A stretch of 64,000 bases of DNA from Salinicola lusitanus (GTDB taxonomy: Bacteria > Pseudomonadota > Gammaproteobacteria > Pseudomonadales > Halomonadaceae): contig NZ_PZJM01000004.1 in NCBI RefSeq assembly GCF_003206045.1, positions 257,424-321,423 on the forward strand, in the 5' to 3' direction. Shown here piece by piece: positions 27,404 through 36,561 of the stretch; the stretch's first letter is position 1, and each line of letters opens with the position of its first letter. A program made the position numbers and the translations under genes. Below the pieces are notes generated by a model. It was not told where the DNA came from. It saw only the letters and a program-made list of their open reading frames with translations, and did no database searches.

Positions 27404-27784
27404 GCCGATGAGGAACCGGGCTGGAAAGCGACACGTCGTCGAAGCGGGAGGGGCTGGGGGGAGATCGGCTGACCGTTTCGGCGTGCGACACGAGGACGGA
27501 AGCGAGTCCTTTCGCACTCAACTTCCTGTCGAGTCTCAACCTTGAGGGCCGGCAACGTCCTGTTGCTCTGCGGTCGATCCCTGGATGCTGTCCCTATCGC
27601 GTTCCGTGCATCTTCGCATCGTCCTTGAAGGGGCTTCCTTGCGGCAGCGGCATCCTGCCATGGGCAGTGTATATGAGACTCGATCGCCAAGGCGACGGGA
27701 AAATCGCTAAAAAGCGTTAAGCTACAAAGCGATACGCTTGGGCTGGGGGTTGCCGTGGCCTGCTCTCAAGTGATTGTTTCGCCG
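27404..27784. other. Intergenic region between convergent rutR-like gene and modC
   Basis: No credible gene. The two genes converge here, so terminators are expected. The clearest structure is a two-part hairpin: GTGCGA (27483-27488) with TCGCAC (27512-27517) enclosing AGGAC (27493-27497) with GTCCT (27506-27510). It has no T tract. The sequence next to the modC stop is rich in A and G without a clear stem. Confidence 0.5.
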
Positions 27785-28915
27785 CTAGAATCGAGAGTCG
27801 AACGCGACGCTTCGAATCAGTGCGACCATCGGCTTGCCGACCACCAGTTGCATTTCGTCACAGGCCTGCCGGGTAAGTCGGGCGCGCAGCTGTTGGCGCC
27901 CAATCGTCAGGCGCACTTCATTGGCGCTGGGTTCCTGGGTCGAGGGTTCGATCGCATCGATCACCACCGCGAGCCCGTTGCGATAGCTGGTGCCCTCGGG
28001 CATGGCATGGGCGAGGGCAACGTCGCGCACGCCCACGCGCAGACGTACCGGCGTTCCCGGTGGGTGTTCGAGCGCCGGGATGCGAAGCGTCTGTCCGTCG
28101 TCGAGGACGACCCGGGTCAAGGCGTAGGCGGGGTCGTGGTCGACCACCCGAGCACCCAGTCGCGTGGCGGCATCGAATCCACCCAGTCGCTCGGTGAGGT
28201 CGAGTCGCATCATCAGTGCGTCCAGCTGGCCGTGTGCCGTCAGCCGTCCCTGCTCGATCAGGGCGAGATGATCGGCGATCGCGGCGATCTCCGCCGTGTC
28301 GTGGCTGACGTACAGCACCGGCAGGTCGATCTCCCGGGTCAGGCGGACGAGATAGTGCAGCAGTTCCCGCTTGCGCTCTCCATCGAGTCCGGTCAACGGT
28401 TCGTCCAGCAGCAGCAGGCGAGGTTGGGTCAGCAGCGCGCGGCCGATGGCGACCCGGCGCGCCTCTCCTCCCGAGAGGGTGCCGGGCAGGCGCTCGAGAA
28501 GATGGCCGATCCCCAGCAGTGCCACCAGGTCGTCGAATTGGGGACGCGCTGCCCTCGGCATGCCGTAGGTGAGGTTGCCGCGAACCCGGTAGTGGGGGAA
28601 CAGCCGCGCTTCCTGAAAGACGACACCCAGATGGCGCTTGTGAGGCGGTACCTGGGTACGGCTGGCGACCTCGGTCAACAGCCGCTCGCCAAGCCGGACA
28701 TGGCCGGCATCGGGACGATCGAGGCCGGCGACGAGTCGCAGCAGGCTGGTCTTGCCACTACCGGACTCGCCGAACAGCGCGGTCACGCCCCGGCCCGGCA
28801 CCGTCAGTGCCACATCCAGGTCGAAGCTGCCCAGGCGCTTGCGCAGCCGACACTCCAGCGCACCGTCGGCGGCGGGAGGTGCGCCCGGGGTCGAGGGATG
28901 AATGTCTCCGCTCAT
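27785..28915 (-). CDS. modC: Molybdate ABC transporter ATP-binding protein
   Basis: A 376-residue ATPase that powers molybdate import. The ABC domain has Walker A FGESGSGKTSLLR, the Q-loop FQEARLFPHYRVRGNLTYGM characteristic of ModC, signature LSGGEARRVAIGRALL, Walker B LLLLDEPLTGLD, and the H-loop SHDTAEI. The C-terminal 80 residues form a molybdate-binding-like (TOBE) domain, with SANEVRLTIGRQQLRARLT. The ATG at 28915 overlaps the modB stop. It is the last gene of modABC. Confidence 0.96.
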   Translation of the reverse strand: MSGDIHPSTPGAPPAADGALECRLRKRLGSFDLDVALTVPGRGVTALFGESGSGKTSLLRLVAGLDRPDAGHVRLGERLLTEVASRTQVPPHKRHLGVVFQEARLFPHYRVRGNLTYGMPRAARPQFDDLVALLGIGHLLERLPGTLSGGEARRVAIGRALLTQPRLLLLDEPLTGLDGERKRELLHYLVRLTREIDLPVLYVSHDTAEIAAIADHLALIEQGRLTAHGQLDALMMRLDLTERLGGFDAATRLGARVVDHDPAYALTRVVLDDGQTLRIPALEHPPGTPVRLRVGVRDVALAHAMPEGTSYRNGLAVVIDAIEPSTQEPSANEVRLTIGRQQLRARLTRQACDEMQLVVGKPMVALIRSVAFDSRF

Positions 28916-29622
28916 CGGTCGCGCTCCTCCAGGCGCTTTCTGGCGCGCCGTGCCAGCCACTCGGAGGCCATCAGCGACAGCATGGCGATGACGATCGACA
29001 GCACGCAGAGCCTGGCGGCGGCGGCTTCCCTGCCGGGCGTCTGGATCAGGGTATAGAGCGCCAGCGGGAGGGTGCGGGTCTCGCCCGGGATGTTGGACGC
29101 GAAGGTGATGGTGGCGCCGAATTCCGACAGCGCGCGGGCGAATGCCAGGACCGTGCCGGTCAGCAGGCCCGGCACCGCCAGGGGCAGGGTGATCGTGAAC
29201 ATGACGCGCCAGCGGTTGGCGCCGAGGGTGCCCGCGGCCGCCTCCAGCTTGGGGTCGACGGCCTCCAGCGAGAGCCTGACGGCGCGGACCAGCAGCGGGA
29301 ATGCCATCACGCCGCCAGCAATGGCCGCGCCTTGCCAGGTGAACGGCAGCGACAGGCCGAAGCCCTGATAGAGCCACTGCCCCAGCCAGCCATGGCGTCC
29401 CAGCGACAGCAGCAGCAGGTAGCCCACCACCACGGGAGGGAGCACCAGCGGCAGGTGGAGCAGGCCGTCGAGCAGGGACTTGCCGCGAAAGTCGTGACGG
29501 GCGAGCAGCCACGCCACGGCGACGCCGGGAACCAGAATCCACCCCACGGCACTGCCGGCGATCTTCAGGCTGAGAGTGATCGCCTGCCACTCGGCGTCGG
29601 AGAGCGCTATCGCCTCGAACAT
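28912..29622 (-). CDS. modB: Molybdate ABC transporter permease
   Basis: A 236-residue inner-membrane permease with five to six helices. The cytoplasmic EAA loop reads EAAAGTLGANRWRVMFTITLPLA, which docks to ModC. The N-terminus has ITLSLKIAGSAVGWILVPG, and LPLVLPPVVVGYLLLL is typical of ModB. It starts 7 bp after the modA stop and overlaps the modC start by 4 bp. Length is close to E. coli ModB (229). Confidence 0.96.
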   Translation of the reverse strand: MFEAIALSDAEWQAITLSLKIAGSAVGWILVPGVAVAWLLARHDFRGKSLLDGLLHLPLVLPPVVVGYLLLLSLGRHGWLGQWLYQGFGLSLPFTWQGAAIAGGVMAFPLLVRAVRLSLEAVDPKLEAAAGTLGANRWRVMFTITLPLAVPGLLTGTVLAFARALSEFGATITFASNIPGETRTLPLALYTLIQTPGREAAAARLCVLSIVIAMLSLMASEWLARRARKRLEERDR

Positions 29623-29629
29623 CCGCGCC

Positions 29630-30421
29630 TCAGTCGGATTCGACCGGCGTGAAGCCGAAGCGAGCGAAAATCGCCAGGGCGTCGTCGCCCGTCAGCCAGC
29701 GCCGGAACGCCTCGGTGGCCTCGTCCGGCGTCGGGTTGACCACGGCGAGCGGGTAGGTGATCGGGTCGTGGCTGTCGTCGGGGAACACGCCGATCTGCTT
29801 GACCCGATCGCTCGCCTCGGCGTCGGTCTGGTAGACGATGCCGAGCGGTGCCTCGTTGCGCTCCACCAGCGCCATGGCGGCGCGGACGTTGTCGCCACTG
29901 GCCAGCCGCGACTGCAGCGCGTCCCATTCGCCGATCGACTGCAGCGCCTGCCTGGCGTAGATGCCGGCCGGTACGTGGCTGGTCTCGCCGACCGACAGGC
30001 GCTGATCGTCGCCCAGCCGGGAGACGATCGTGGTTCCGTCGCCCGGGGTGAAAGCGGCAACGTCGCTGGTCGTCGGCGCGATCAGTACCAGTCGGTTCCT
30101 GAGCAGGTCGGTACGTGCCTCGACCGAGAGATCCTGGGTTTCCAGCCAGTCCATCCACTGCTCGTTGGCGGAGAGATAGATGTCGGCGGGAGCGCCGCTG
30201 GCGATCTGGCGCGCCAGTGTCGATGAGGAGGCGTAGACCGGGACGATATCGACATCGTGGTCGGCTTCGTAGGCCTGGATCGCCGCATTCATCGCATCGG
30301 TCACCGAGGCGGCGGCATAGACCCGGACCGGGTCGGACGCGCCGTCGGCATGAGCGACGGCCGGCACGCAGAGCGCCAGCGCCAGCAGGACAGACGGAAT
30401 TCGTCGGGCCGGGAGATTCAC
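29630..30421 (-). CDS. modA: Molybdate-binding periplasmic protein
   Basis: A 263-residue secreted protein that captures molybdate or tungstate. The signal peptide ends after CVPAVAHA (about residue 25). Mature family features are VYAAASVTDAMNAAI, YASSSTLARQIASGAPADIYLSA, and SHVPAGIYARQAL; a tyrosine in IVYQTDA fits the oxyanion site. The start is GTG at 30421, with GAGAAG just upstream, and the ModE-like operator at 30429-30454 covers this upstream region, so repression would block both promoter clearance and translation. Confidence 0.95.
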   Translation of the reverse strand: MNLPARRIPSVLLALALCVPAVAHADGASDPVRVYAAASVTDAMNAAIQAYEADHDVDIVPVYASSSTLARQIASGAPADIYLSANEQWMDWLETQDLSVEARTDLLRNRLVLIAPTTSDVAAFTPGDGTTIVSRLGDDQRLSVGETSHVPAGIYARQALQSIGEWDALQSRLASGDNVRAAMALVERNEAPLGIVYQTDAEASDRVKQIGVFPDDSHDPITYPLAVVNPTPDEATEAFRRWLTGDDALAIFARFGFTPVESD

Positions 30422-30428
30422 GGGCTTC

Positions 30429-30454
30429 TCGCTATGTATGAATGGAAATAACGG
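30429..30454. promoter_or_regulatory. ModE-binding operator upstream of modA
   Basis: The half-site TCGCTATGTA (30429-30438) matches the ModE consensus TCGCTATATA at 9 of 10 bases. After a 6-nt spacer, GAAATAACGG (30445-30454) matches TATATAACGA at 7 of 10. The spacing equals the classical ModE box. It ends 8 bp before the modA start codon, between modA and the ModE-like gene, which points to molybdate-dependent repression of modABC. Confidence 0.8.
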
Positions 30455-30513
30455 GAAGTCACTATAGCTGCCGGTAACGCGGTGGTCGAGAGGGAATCGG
30501 GCGGAGCCGTGGA

Positions 30514-30906
30514 TCAGTCGGCGTCGGCCGCCGCTTCGGCATCGGGGGTGCCAGTCGACGCGAGACGGTTCAGCAGCGTCTTTCCATGGGGGCTGTCAAC
30601 GAGATCGGCCATCAGCCGGCGATAGTCGTCGACCAGGGCGCGCCCCTCTACCGTCAGGGTGGCACCGCCACGCCGAGTACCGCCGGTGACGGTGTCGATC
30701 ACCGGGGCGGCGAGATGTCGGTTCATGGTGTCGAGAAGTTGCCACGCCTTCTTGTAGCTCAGGCCCATCTCGCGACAGGCCGCGGCGATCGAGCCGTGCC
30801 GCTCGATCGCCTCCAGCAGCTCGATCTTGCCCGGTCCGACAACGATCTCCCGGTCGGCAACCAGGCGAAGCTGAAAGCGTGGCGAGGGGTGGTGGGTTCG
30901 GGTCAT
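30514..30906 (-). CDS. Short ModE-like regulator (DNA-binding half only)
   Basis: A 130-residue protein equal to the N-terminal winged-helix half of ModE: GKIELLEAIERHGSIAAACREMGLSYKKAW is the LysR-like helix-turn-helix and dimer segment, followed by TGGTRRGGATLT, a conserved wing. E. coli ModE is 262 residues, with two C-terminal molybdate-binding domains that are absent here. The ATG at 30906 was chosen because the domain begins there. It lies 92 bp upstream of modA, in the same direction, with a ModE box between. It either binds DNA without sensing molybdate directly or relies on another protein for sensing. Confidence 0.88.
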   Translation of the reverse strand: MTRTHHPSPRFQLRLVADREIVVGPGKIELLEAIERHGSIAAACREMGLSYKKAWQLLDTMNRHLAAPVIDTVTGGTRRGGATLTVEGRALVDDYRRLMADLVDSPHGKTLLNRLASTGTPDAEAAADAD

Positions 30907-30967
30907 GGCGGCATCGTGGCGGTGGCGAGCCCCTGTTGTAACACAGGCGCTCGCCACGGGCCCAGGA

Positions 30968-32347
30968 TCAGGCCGTCTGTGCCAGCTGCTGGCGGACCCC
31001 AACCCGCCAGCGCAGGTAGTCCACGGCGACGAACAGCAGCAGGCTGGCGCCCATCACCGGCAGGGCGTAGCCGAAGGCGGCCGCAACGAGGAGGGCGACC
31101 AGTCGCGAGCGCCCGTCCATGAGCCGGAAAATGGCGGTCAAGGTCTGCGGTTCCCGGGAAGCGGCGGCCCGCCGCCGCCACCACATCGCGTAGCCCCAGC
31201 AGATCAGGGTGGCGAGGCACGAGGCGAACGCGATCAGCGCCAACTGGTTGGGCAGTCCAAACAGCACGCCCATGTGCAGGTCGATGCCCCAGCGGGTGAG
31301 CTTGGCCGCCAGCGGGAAGGTGGTGAAATCGGTGCGGTCGAGTACCGCAAAGCTGTGCGGGTCCAGCGCCACCTGGTCGACCTCGGTGGGCCACTCGCGA
31401 CCGATCTCGCGCACCTTCCAGGCACGATCCGGCGCCGATGGCGGTTGCAGCTCGATCTTGCCCGCCAGCAGGCCGGCGTGACGGGCTGCCGCCAGCGCTC
31501 GGTCGAAGTCGGCACCGGTCACCGGCGCCGCTCCCATATCCATCCCCCCCGCGCCGTGGTGGTGCTCGGCGTGGGGATCGGCGGCCGCGGTCTCCTGTCC
31601 CTGGAGCGCCGTGGAGACACTCGGCGTGCCCCAGCCCCAGGCGTGGCGCAGTTCGGCGATATTGCCGCCGGCCCACTTCGACCAGGTGAGACCGGTCGCC
31701 GAGAAGAATACCAGGCCGACCAGCGCTACCGCTCCAAGGGTGGCGTGACGCTGGCGCAGGCGCTGCGGTCCCGCCGCCTGCCGGCGGATCCGACGGCGGC
31801 GCCACCACAGGAAGCCGCCGCCCAGCGCGGCGATCCAGAGCCAGGAGGCGGCCAGTTCGCTGTAGAGGCGGCCGGGTTCGCCCAGCAGCAGGCTGCGGTG
31901 GAGCTGATCGATGGTGGTGCGCAGCGGGAGCACGCCACTGGTGCCGTAGACCGGCAGGTCGCCGCGTACCGCCAGCGTCACCGGGTCGATGAACAGCGCG
32001 CGGTGCTGGAACTCCGCCACGCTGGGGTCGTCGAACATCACTCGCGTGGTCTGGCCCGGCGCCGGCGCCGGGCGCACCGCGACGGGGGCCGCGCTGATCC
32101 CCGCGGCGCTCCGGGCGGCGGCGATCTGGCGTGCCAGCGGCTGTGCTTCGCCCTCGCTCTGGGTGGTCAAGGCGTCATGGTAGAGCCAGCTCTCCAACTG
32201 GGGCGTCAGCGCATAGGCAATCCCCGATAGTGCGGCGACGAGCAGGAAAGGCCCGACGAACAGGCCGACGTAGAAGTGAAGACGAGTGATCAGTGCAACC
32301 CACAAGGGGCGCTGGCGGCGATCGGCCGCCGATGAAACGGTGTCCAT
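30968..32347 (-). CDS. PepSY-associated transmembrane protein
   Basis: A 459-residue inner-membrane protein of the PepSY-TM family, often linked to iron or copper uptake and ferric reductase activity. It has four hydrophobic helices: residues about 18-48 after RLHFYVGLFVGPFLLVAALSG, then about 170, 210 and 385, plus a C-terminal pair. The periplasmic loops include a histidine/methionine-rich stretch (HAEHHHGAGGMDMG) that could bind metal. The ATG at 32347 has GGAG upstream. It lies 114 bp downstream of the DUF2946 gene and 61 bp before the short modE, all in one direction. Confidence 0.88.
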   Translation of the reverse strand: MDTVSSAADRRQRPLWVALITRLHFYVGLFVGPFLLVAALSGIAYALTPQLESWLYHDALTTQSEGEAQPLARQIAAARSAAGISAAPVAVRPAPAPGQTTRVMFDDPSVAEFQHRALFIDPVTLAVRGDLPVYGTSGVLPLRTTIDQLHRSLLLGEPGRLYSELAASWLWIAALGGGFLWWRRRRIRRQAAGPQRLRQRHATLGAVALVGLVFFSATGLTWSKWAGGNIAELRHAWGWGTPSVSTALQGQETAAADPHAEHHHGAGGMDMGAAPVTGADFDRALAAARHAGLLAGKIELQPPSAPDRAWKVREIGREWPTEVDQVALDPHSFAVLDRTDFTTFPLAAKLTRWGIDLHMGVLFGLPNQLALIAFASCLATLICWGYAMWWRRRAAASREPQTLTAIFRLMDGRSRLVALLVAAAFGYALPVMGASLLLFVAVDYLRWRVGVRQQLAQTA

Positions 32348-32461
32348 GGGGGAACTCCAGGCCTGGACTGGATGGCAGCGCCCGACGACGGTCGTCGGAC
32401 GAGCGTGACATGACCCCGATGCGCATCGGGTCACGATGGGCACGCGGAGCGGGGAACAGGT

Positions 32462-32860
32462 TCAGGCCAGGGGCGGTGCACGAGAGGCGTAGCGGGGATA
32501 GACCGGCGTCGGCGACGGCGGGGCGATGACCTCCAGCGGATGTACGGCCGACGGTGGCGGCGTTACCGGCGGTGTGACACGCGGCGGCGCGATGCCGGGT
32601 GCGTGGAGAAACAGCTCGCAGTAACCGCAGGCGGCCAGGTGCCAGTGGTCGTCTGCGCTCATGCCCCGAGTGGACGATGGCATCCGATGATCGTCGACGG
32701 CCGCCGCGTGATGGGACGTGGCCATCGTCATGCCGCCGTGGGCCGGCATCTCCATCAGGCGCTGCATCTGGCTGATCAACGGGCCCGTGAACGCCATCAG
32801 CATGGCGAACAGCGCGAGCGCGGTCAGCGGGCGGTAGCAGCGATGCCAGAAATGCGTCAT
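32462..32860 (-). CDS. DUF2946-family membrane-anchored protein
   Basis: A 132-residue protein with an N-terminal hydrophobic segment (TALALFAMLMAFTGPLIS) and a His/Met-rich middle (MEMPAHGGMTMATSHH). The motif HLAACGYCELF, with its CxxC pair, marks DUF2946. Members are commonly found beside PepSY-TM or TonB receptor genes and are thought to respond to copper. The C-terminal third is proline-rich and probably flexible. Just upstream, CCGGGTG (32931-32937) and CACCCGG (32951-32957) form an inverted repeat that could end the upstream gene or bind a regulator. Confidence 0.85.
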   Translation of the reverse strand: MTHFWHRCYRPLTALALFAMLMAFTGPLISQMQRLMEMPAHGGMTMATSHHAAAVDDHRMPSSTRGMSADDHWHLAACGYCELFLHAPGIAPPRVTPPVTPPPSAVHPLEVIAPPSPTPVYPRYASRAPPLA

Positions 32861-32963
32861 ATCTCGTCCAGGACGCCGTCGTCAGAGGGGGACTCTACGC
32901 GCTGGCGGTCTGGCCGCCAATCTTGACCGCCCGGGTGTGTAATTATGCCGCACCCGGCGCGAG

Positions 32964-33668
32964 TCAGGGATGGACGAGCTGGACGTCGAGGCGATAACCG
33001 TGCTGGTAAATGCTCTGCAACTTGACGCCGTGGCGGCCGTCCAGTGCCAGCTTGCGCCGCAGTCGGCTGACATGGGTGTCTACCGTGCGGGTAGCGATGT
33101 CGCCTTTATGGCCCCATACGACTTCCAGCAGGTGGGCTCGTGAGAGCAGTTCGCCAGCGTGAGCGAACAACAGGCTGACCAAACGATATTCTCTTTCCGT
33201 CAGCGGGATCCATTCCCCGGCCAGCGACACCTGGCGCTGGCTGGCGTGGAGCTCGTAATCGCCGAGTCGATGGCGTTCACGGGGCTGGGGAGAATTGACG
33301 CGTCGCGCCAGCGCGTTGACCCTGGCGACCAGTTCCCGTGGGCGCAGCGGTTTGCCGAGGAAGTCATCCGCGCCCAGCGCCAGCGCCTTGACCACGGTCT
33401 CCTCCTCCTGGTTGGCCGTCACGAACAGGATCGGGCCCTGCCAGCCATCGTGCTGTCGAAGCTGCGCCAGCACGTCCATGCCGCTGGCATCCGGCAGATA
33501 CCAGTCGAGGATCATCATGTCGAAATGATGCTGCTTCAGTCCTCGGCGGAATTCGCTGGCGCGGGAAAACATCCGTGGCCGGTGGCCCGCGCCGTCGAGG
33601 CAGATTTCAATGAAAGCCTGCTGATCCGGATCGTCCTCCAGCACGCCGATGTGCATGGATGTCGTCAT
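32964..33668 (-). CDS. OmpR/PhoB-family response regulator
   Basis: A 234-residue two-component regulator. The receiver domain has acidic residues E11-D12-D13, phosphorylation site D55 in MMILDWYLPD, a conserved TAN near residue 83, and K105 in FLGKPLRP. The C-terminal winged helix (from about residue 140) has LTEREYRLVSLLFAHAGELL and TRTVDTHVSRLRRKL, with YQHGYRLD at the end. The ATG at 33668 has GAGGAA upstream. It is divergent from the gene pair that encodes a periplasmic protein and a hybrid kinase, which is its likely cognate sensor. Confidence 0.93.
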   Translation of the reverse strand: MTTSMHIGVLEDDPDQQAFIEICLDGAGHRPRMFSRASEFRRGLKQHHFDMMILDWYLPDASGMDVLAQLRQHDGWQGPILFVTANQEEETVVKALALGADDFLGKPLRPRELVARVNALARRVNSPQPRERHRLGDYELHASQRQVSLAGEWIPLTEREYRLVSLLFAHAGELLSRAHLLEVVWGHKGDIATRTVDTHVSRLRRKLALDGRHGVKLQSIYQHGYRLDVQLVHP

Positions 33669-33722
33669 GAAGTTCCTCGACCGTCGAATGGTGATTCGCC
33701 GCTTGGACCAGTCTGCCTCAGT

Positions 33723-33766
33723 GTCACAAAGGTTCACAGTCTGGATCGAGAAACTCGAAATATAAT
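33723..33766 (+). promoter_or_regulatory. Promoter of the kinase operon with response-regulator direct repeat
   Basis: A perfect -10 hexamer TATAAT lies at 33761-33766, 28 bp before the start at 33795. At the -35 position there is no good hexamer. Immediately upstream are two direct repeats, GTCACA (33723-33728) and TTCACA (33733-33738), 10 bp apart, the spacing used by OmpR-family dimers. This arrangement suggests a promoter activated by the divergently encoded response regulator. Confidence 0.5.
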
Positions 33767-33794
33767 CGACGAAAGTTCCGGGGGATCGGCTTAA

Positions 33795-34301
33795 ATGGGC
33801 GCACTGACACGGTCAATCGGCGGTTTGTTGATTTATGGCATAACGCTGTCGATGCCGGCCTGGGGGCTGGAGCAGCCGAGTGGTCCGATCCTGCTGACGG
33901 TCTCCGGCAATATCGGCAAGACCAATGTCGGCGATACCGCCCAATTCGATCGCGCGATGCTCGAGTCACTGACGGGGGGCCGCACGCAGACTCACACGCC
34001 GTGGCACGACGGCCTGATGACCTTCGAAGGCCCGTTGGGCCGTGCCGTGCTGCAGGCGGTCGACGCCCGAGGTGACGCGCTGCGAGTCGTGGCCCTCAAC
34101 GATTATGCGGCGACGATACCCGTTGGTGACTGGCAGCGCTATGACGTGCTGCTGGCGCTGACGGCCAATGGGGAACCGCTGCGCGTCAGGGACTATGGGC
34201 CGATATTCGTGATCTATCCCTTCGACGACCACCCTGAGCTGAAAAACGAGGACATCGTCACCCGCTCCGTCTGGCAGGTGACGCGGATAGAGGTCCAATG
34301 A
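33795..34301 (+). CDS. Periplasmic molybdopterin-oxidoreductase-fold-like protein without cysteine
   Basis: A 168-residue exported protein with a signal peptide ending near PAWG (residues 1-24). The remainder resembles the small domain of the SUOX/YedY oxidoreductase fold: [31 protein letters not shown], then [16 protein letters not shown]. It has no cysteine at all, so the usual cysteine ligand of molybdenum is missing and catalysis is unlikely. It lies 13 bp before the hybrid kinase gene and is probably a sensory partner binding a ligand in the periplasm. The fold assignment is by pattern and the sensory role is inferred. Confidence 0.75.
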   Translation: MGALTRSIGGLLIYGITLSMPAWGLEQPSGPILLTVSGNIGKTNVGDTAQFDRAMLESLTGGRTQTHTPWHDGLMTFEGPLGRAVLQAVDARGDALRVVALNDYAATIPVGDWQRYDVLLALTANGEPLRVRDYGPIFVIYPFDDHPELKNEDIVTRSVWQVTRIEVQ

Positions 34302-34314
34302 GGTCTCGAGTCCG

Positions 34315-36561
34315 ATGCCGGGCGTAACGGCCAAATCCCTGCTCTCTCGGCGATTCAGGGTCGCGACCTTCGCGGCCGTGCTGTTCTTCTCGTGCACCCT
34401 CGTCACCGGCGGGATCATCGTCGCCCGGCAGCACACCGTTGCCGGCCGCCTGCTCGAAAATCTGGTCTGGGCCGCGTACCAGCTCGATCGCGAGGGTCGA
34501 GAACTCTCCACAAGATTGTCATCCCTGGCTTCCGAGGCAGAGTGGGAGGCGGTCCAGCTTCGTTTCGAGATCTTCTACAGCCGGCTGACACTCCTGCAAC
34601 GCGGGGAACTCGGTCGATCGATCGAGGCGGTGAAGGATGCTCGATCGCATCTCGACAAGCTCGCTCGCGAGATCGTGGTGCTGGATCGAACGCTGGCGAC
34701 CTTGTCGAGCCTGCCGTGGACCGAACGGATTTCCAGACTTCCCGCTCCCCGGCAGCGACTGGAGGTGATCACGTTGTCGACCCAACAGTTACTGGTCGAT
34801 ATCAATGCGAGGGTCTCCTCCGGTCGCCTGATCGAGCGTCGCCAGATGATGCAGCTGTACGGCCTGGCGTTGACGCTGGTCGTATTGGCGATGCTATCGG
34901 GTGCCATCCTGATCAGGGCCCTTTTTCGGGAGGCGATGAGTCGCCATCACAAACTGCAGCAGTTGGAAGTCCAGCGTCAGGCGCTGAATGAGGCCGTCGA
35001 GCGTGCCGAGCGCGCGAGTCGCAGCAAGTCGGAATTCATGGCGGTCATGAGTCATGAGATTCGCACGCCGCTCAACGGAGTGGTCGGGATGGCGGACTTG
35101 CTGTCCACGGAGGTCGTCTCGACGCGGGGACTTCAGTATCTGAAAGCGCTGAAGCAGAGCGCCTCCGGGCTTCAGGTCATCATCAACGACATACTCGACT
35201 ACTCCAAGCTGGAGAGCGGGAGCCTGGAGCTAGATCGGCACGCTTTCGACTTCCAGGAATTTCTCGATCAGATCTACGAAGAGTACCGACTCTGCGGTAC
35301 CCGCGTTGCCTTCATCCGGGAGCTTTCACCCCGACTGCCAAGATATGTCGTCGGCGATGTGACCCGGCTACGGCAGGTGTTGATGAATCTGCTCAACAAC
35401 GCTTTCAAGTTCACCTCCGAAGGCCAGGTCGCCCTGAACGTCTTCAACGACGAGGCGTGCCGAATTCAGTTCGAGGTGTGCGACACGGGCTGCGGTATTC
35501 CCGACGATTATCGAGCCCGACTGTTCACTCCCTTCTCGCAGGTCGATGCCTCCATCGCCCGGCGACACGAGGGGACCGGACTGGGACTGGCGATCTGCAA
35601 GCGCCTGGTCGATGCCATGGGCGGCGAGATCGGTTTCGCTGGCCGCGAGGGCCATGGCACTCGCTTCTGGGCGAGCATACCGCTGCCGGAGGTTTCCTCC
35701 GTGGAGGCGGTGGCCACGTTGCCGATAATGACGGTGCCGGTTCAACGAAGCATTCTCGTCGTCGAGGACAACGCCATCAATCAGCAGGTCGCGCGCGGCA
35801 TGCTGGAGGCACTGGGCCAGCGCGTCACGATTGTCGAGAACGGCAGTGAGGCGCTGGCCCTGCTGCGGGAACATCGCAAGGCGTTCGATCTGGTTTTGAT
35901 GGACATGCAGATGCCGGTCCTCGATGGCGTCGAGACTACCCGGCGCTGGCGATCGCAGGAGCCCCGGCCGATCCTGCCGATCGTCGCCATGACCGCGAAC
36001 GTGATGCCCGAGGATCGGCAGCGCTGCCTTGACAGTGGCATGCAGGGCGTGATCCTCAAGCCTTTCACGCGTCAGGAGCTGCGTCAGGTACTGTTCACGC
36101 ACCTGGGGTCGACCTGCGGGAGCACCGGCAGCGATGGCGCCACGTTGCCATCCGGGCCGGCTGGAGGCATTGCCGAACCGCCAGCGCTCTTGGACGACGC
36201 GGTCTGTCGGGAGTTGCGGGCCTCGCTGTCGAGGGATGCGCTCGAATCGCTCTACCACCGTTTCTTCCTGCGTCTGGAAGACAGGATCGGCGCCTTGAGG
36301 TCGGCCATCCGGAATGGCGATGTCGTGATGATCCGTCGGGAAGCGCACTCGTTGAAAGGGGCCGCCGCCGCGCTGGGCTGTCTCGGCCTGGCGGAGCTGG
36401 CGGCCGGTTTCGAGGCGTTCACGACGGCAGAAGGTGTGAGTCATGTCGAGAAGCAAGTCGATCGGTTGAACGCCTGCGCCGAGCGCACCCGCCGAGCCAT
36501 CGCGATCCCGTTGGCAACGGTGCCCCAGGAGGCCTCAGCCCGAGGCGGCGAGCACGCTTGA
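34315..36561 (+). CDS. Hybrid sensor histidine kinase with receiver and Hpt domains
   Basis: A 748-residue membrane phosphorelay kinase. Two transmembrane helices (about 15-37 and 180-205) flank a periplasmic helical domain. Then come a coiled coil; HisKA with H247 in [10 protein letters not shown]; an ATPase with [17 protein letters not shown] and GTGLGLAI; a receiver with D530 in [13 protein letters not shown]; and an Hpt domain with H678 in EAHSLKGAA. This is the BarA/TorS-type architecture, ending in an Hpt that would pass phosphate to a separate regulator such as the divergent OmpR-type protein. The last 27 bp overlap the end of the convergent REC-EAL gene. Confidence 0.93.
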   Translation: MPGVTAKSLLSRRFRVATFAAVLFFSCTLVTGGIIVARQHTVAGRLLENLVWAAYQLDREGRELSTRLSSLASEAEWEAVQLRFEIFYSRLTLLQRGELGRSIEAVKDARSHLDKLAREIVVLDRTLATLSSLPWTERISRLPAPRQRLEVITLSTQQLLVDINARVSSGRLIERRQMMQLYGLALTLVVLAMLSGAILIRALFREAMSRHHKLQQLEVQRQALNEAVERAERASRSKSEFMAVMSHEIRTPLNGVVGMADLLSTEVVSTRGLQYLKALKQSASGLQVIINDILDYSKLESGSLELDRHAFDFQEFLDQIYEEYRLCGTRVAFIRELSPRLPRYVVGDVTRLRQVLMNLLNNAFKFTSEGQVALNVFNDEACRIQFEVCDTGCGIPDDYRARLFTPFSQVDASIARRHEGTGLGLAICKRLVDAMGGEIGFAGREGHGTRFWASIPLPEVSSVEAVATLPIMTVPVQRSILVVEDNAINQQVARGMLEALGQRVTIVENGSEALALLREHRKAFDLVLMDMQMPVLDGVETTRRWRSQEPRPILPIVAMTANVMPEDRQRCLDSGMQGVILKPFTRQELRQVLFTHLGSTCGSTGSDGATLPSGPAGGIAEPPALLDDAVCRELRASLSRDALESLYHRFFLRLEDRIGALRSAIRNGDVVMIRREAHSLKGAAAALGCLGLAELAAGFEAFTTAEGVSHVEKQVDRLNACAERTRRAIAIPLATVPQEASARGGEHA

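Noticed and set aside
27755-29056. 433-codon plus-strand frame opposite modC
   Set aside because: Antisense of the ABC ATPase gene, which has every expected motif.
32830-32841. GGCGGTAGCAGC, an ops-like sequence
   Set aside because: It is antisense inside the DUF2946 gene and matches ops at only 9 of 12; it shows that matches of this quality arise by chance.
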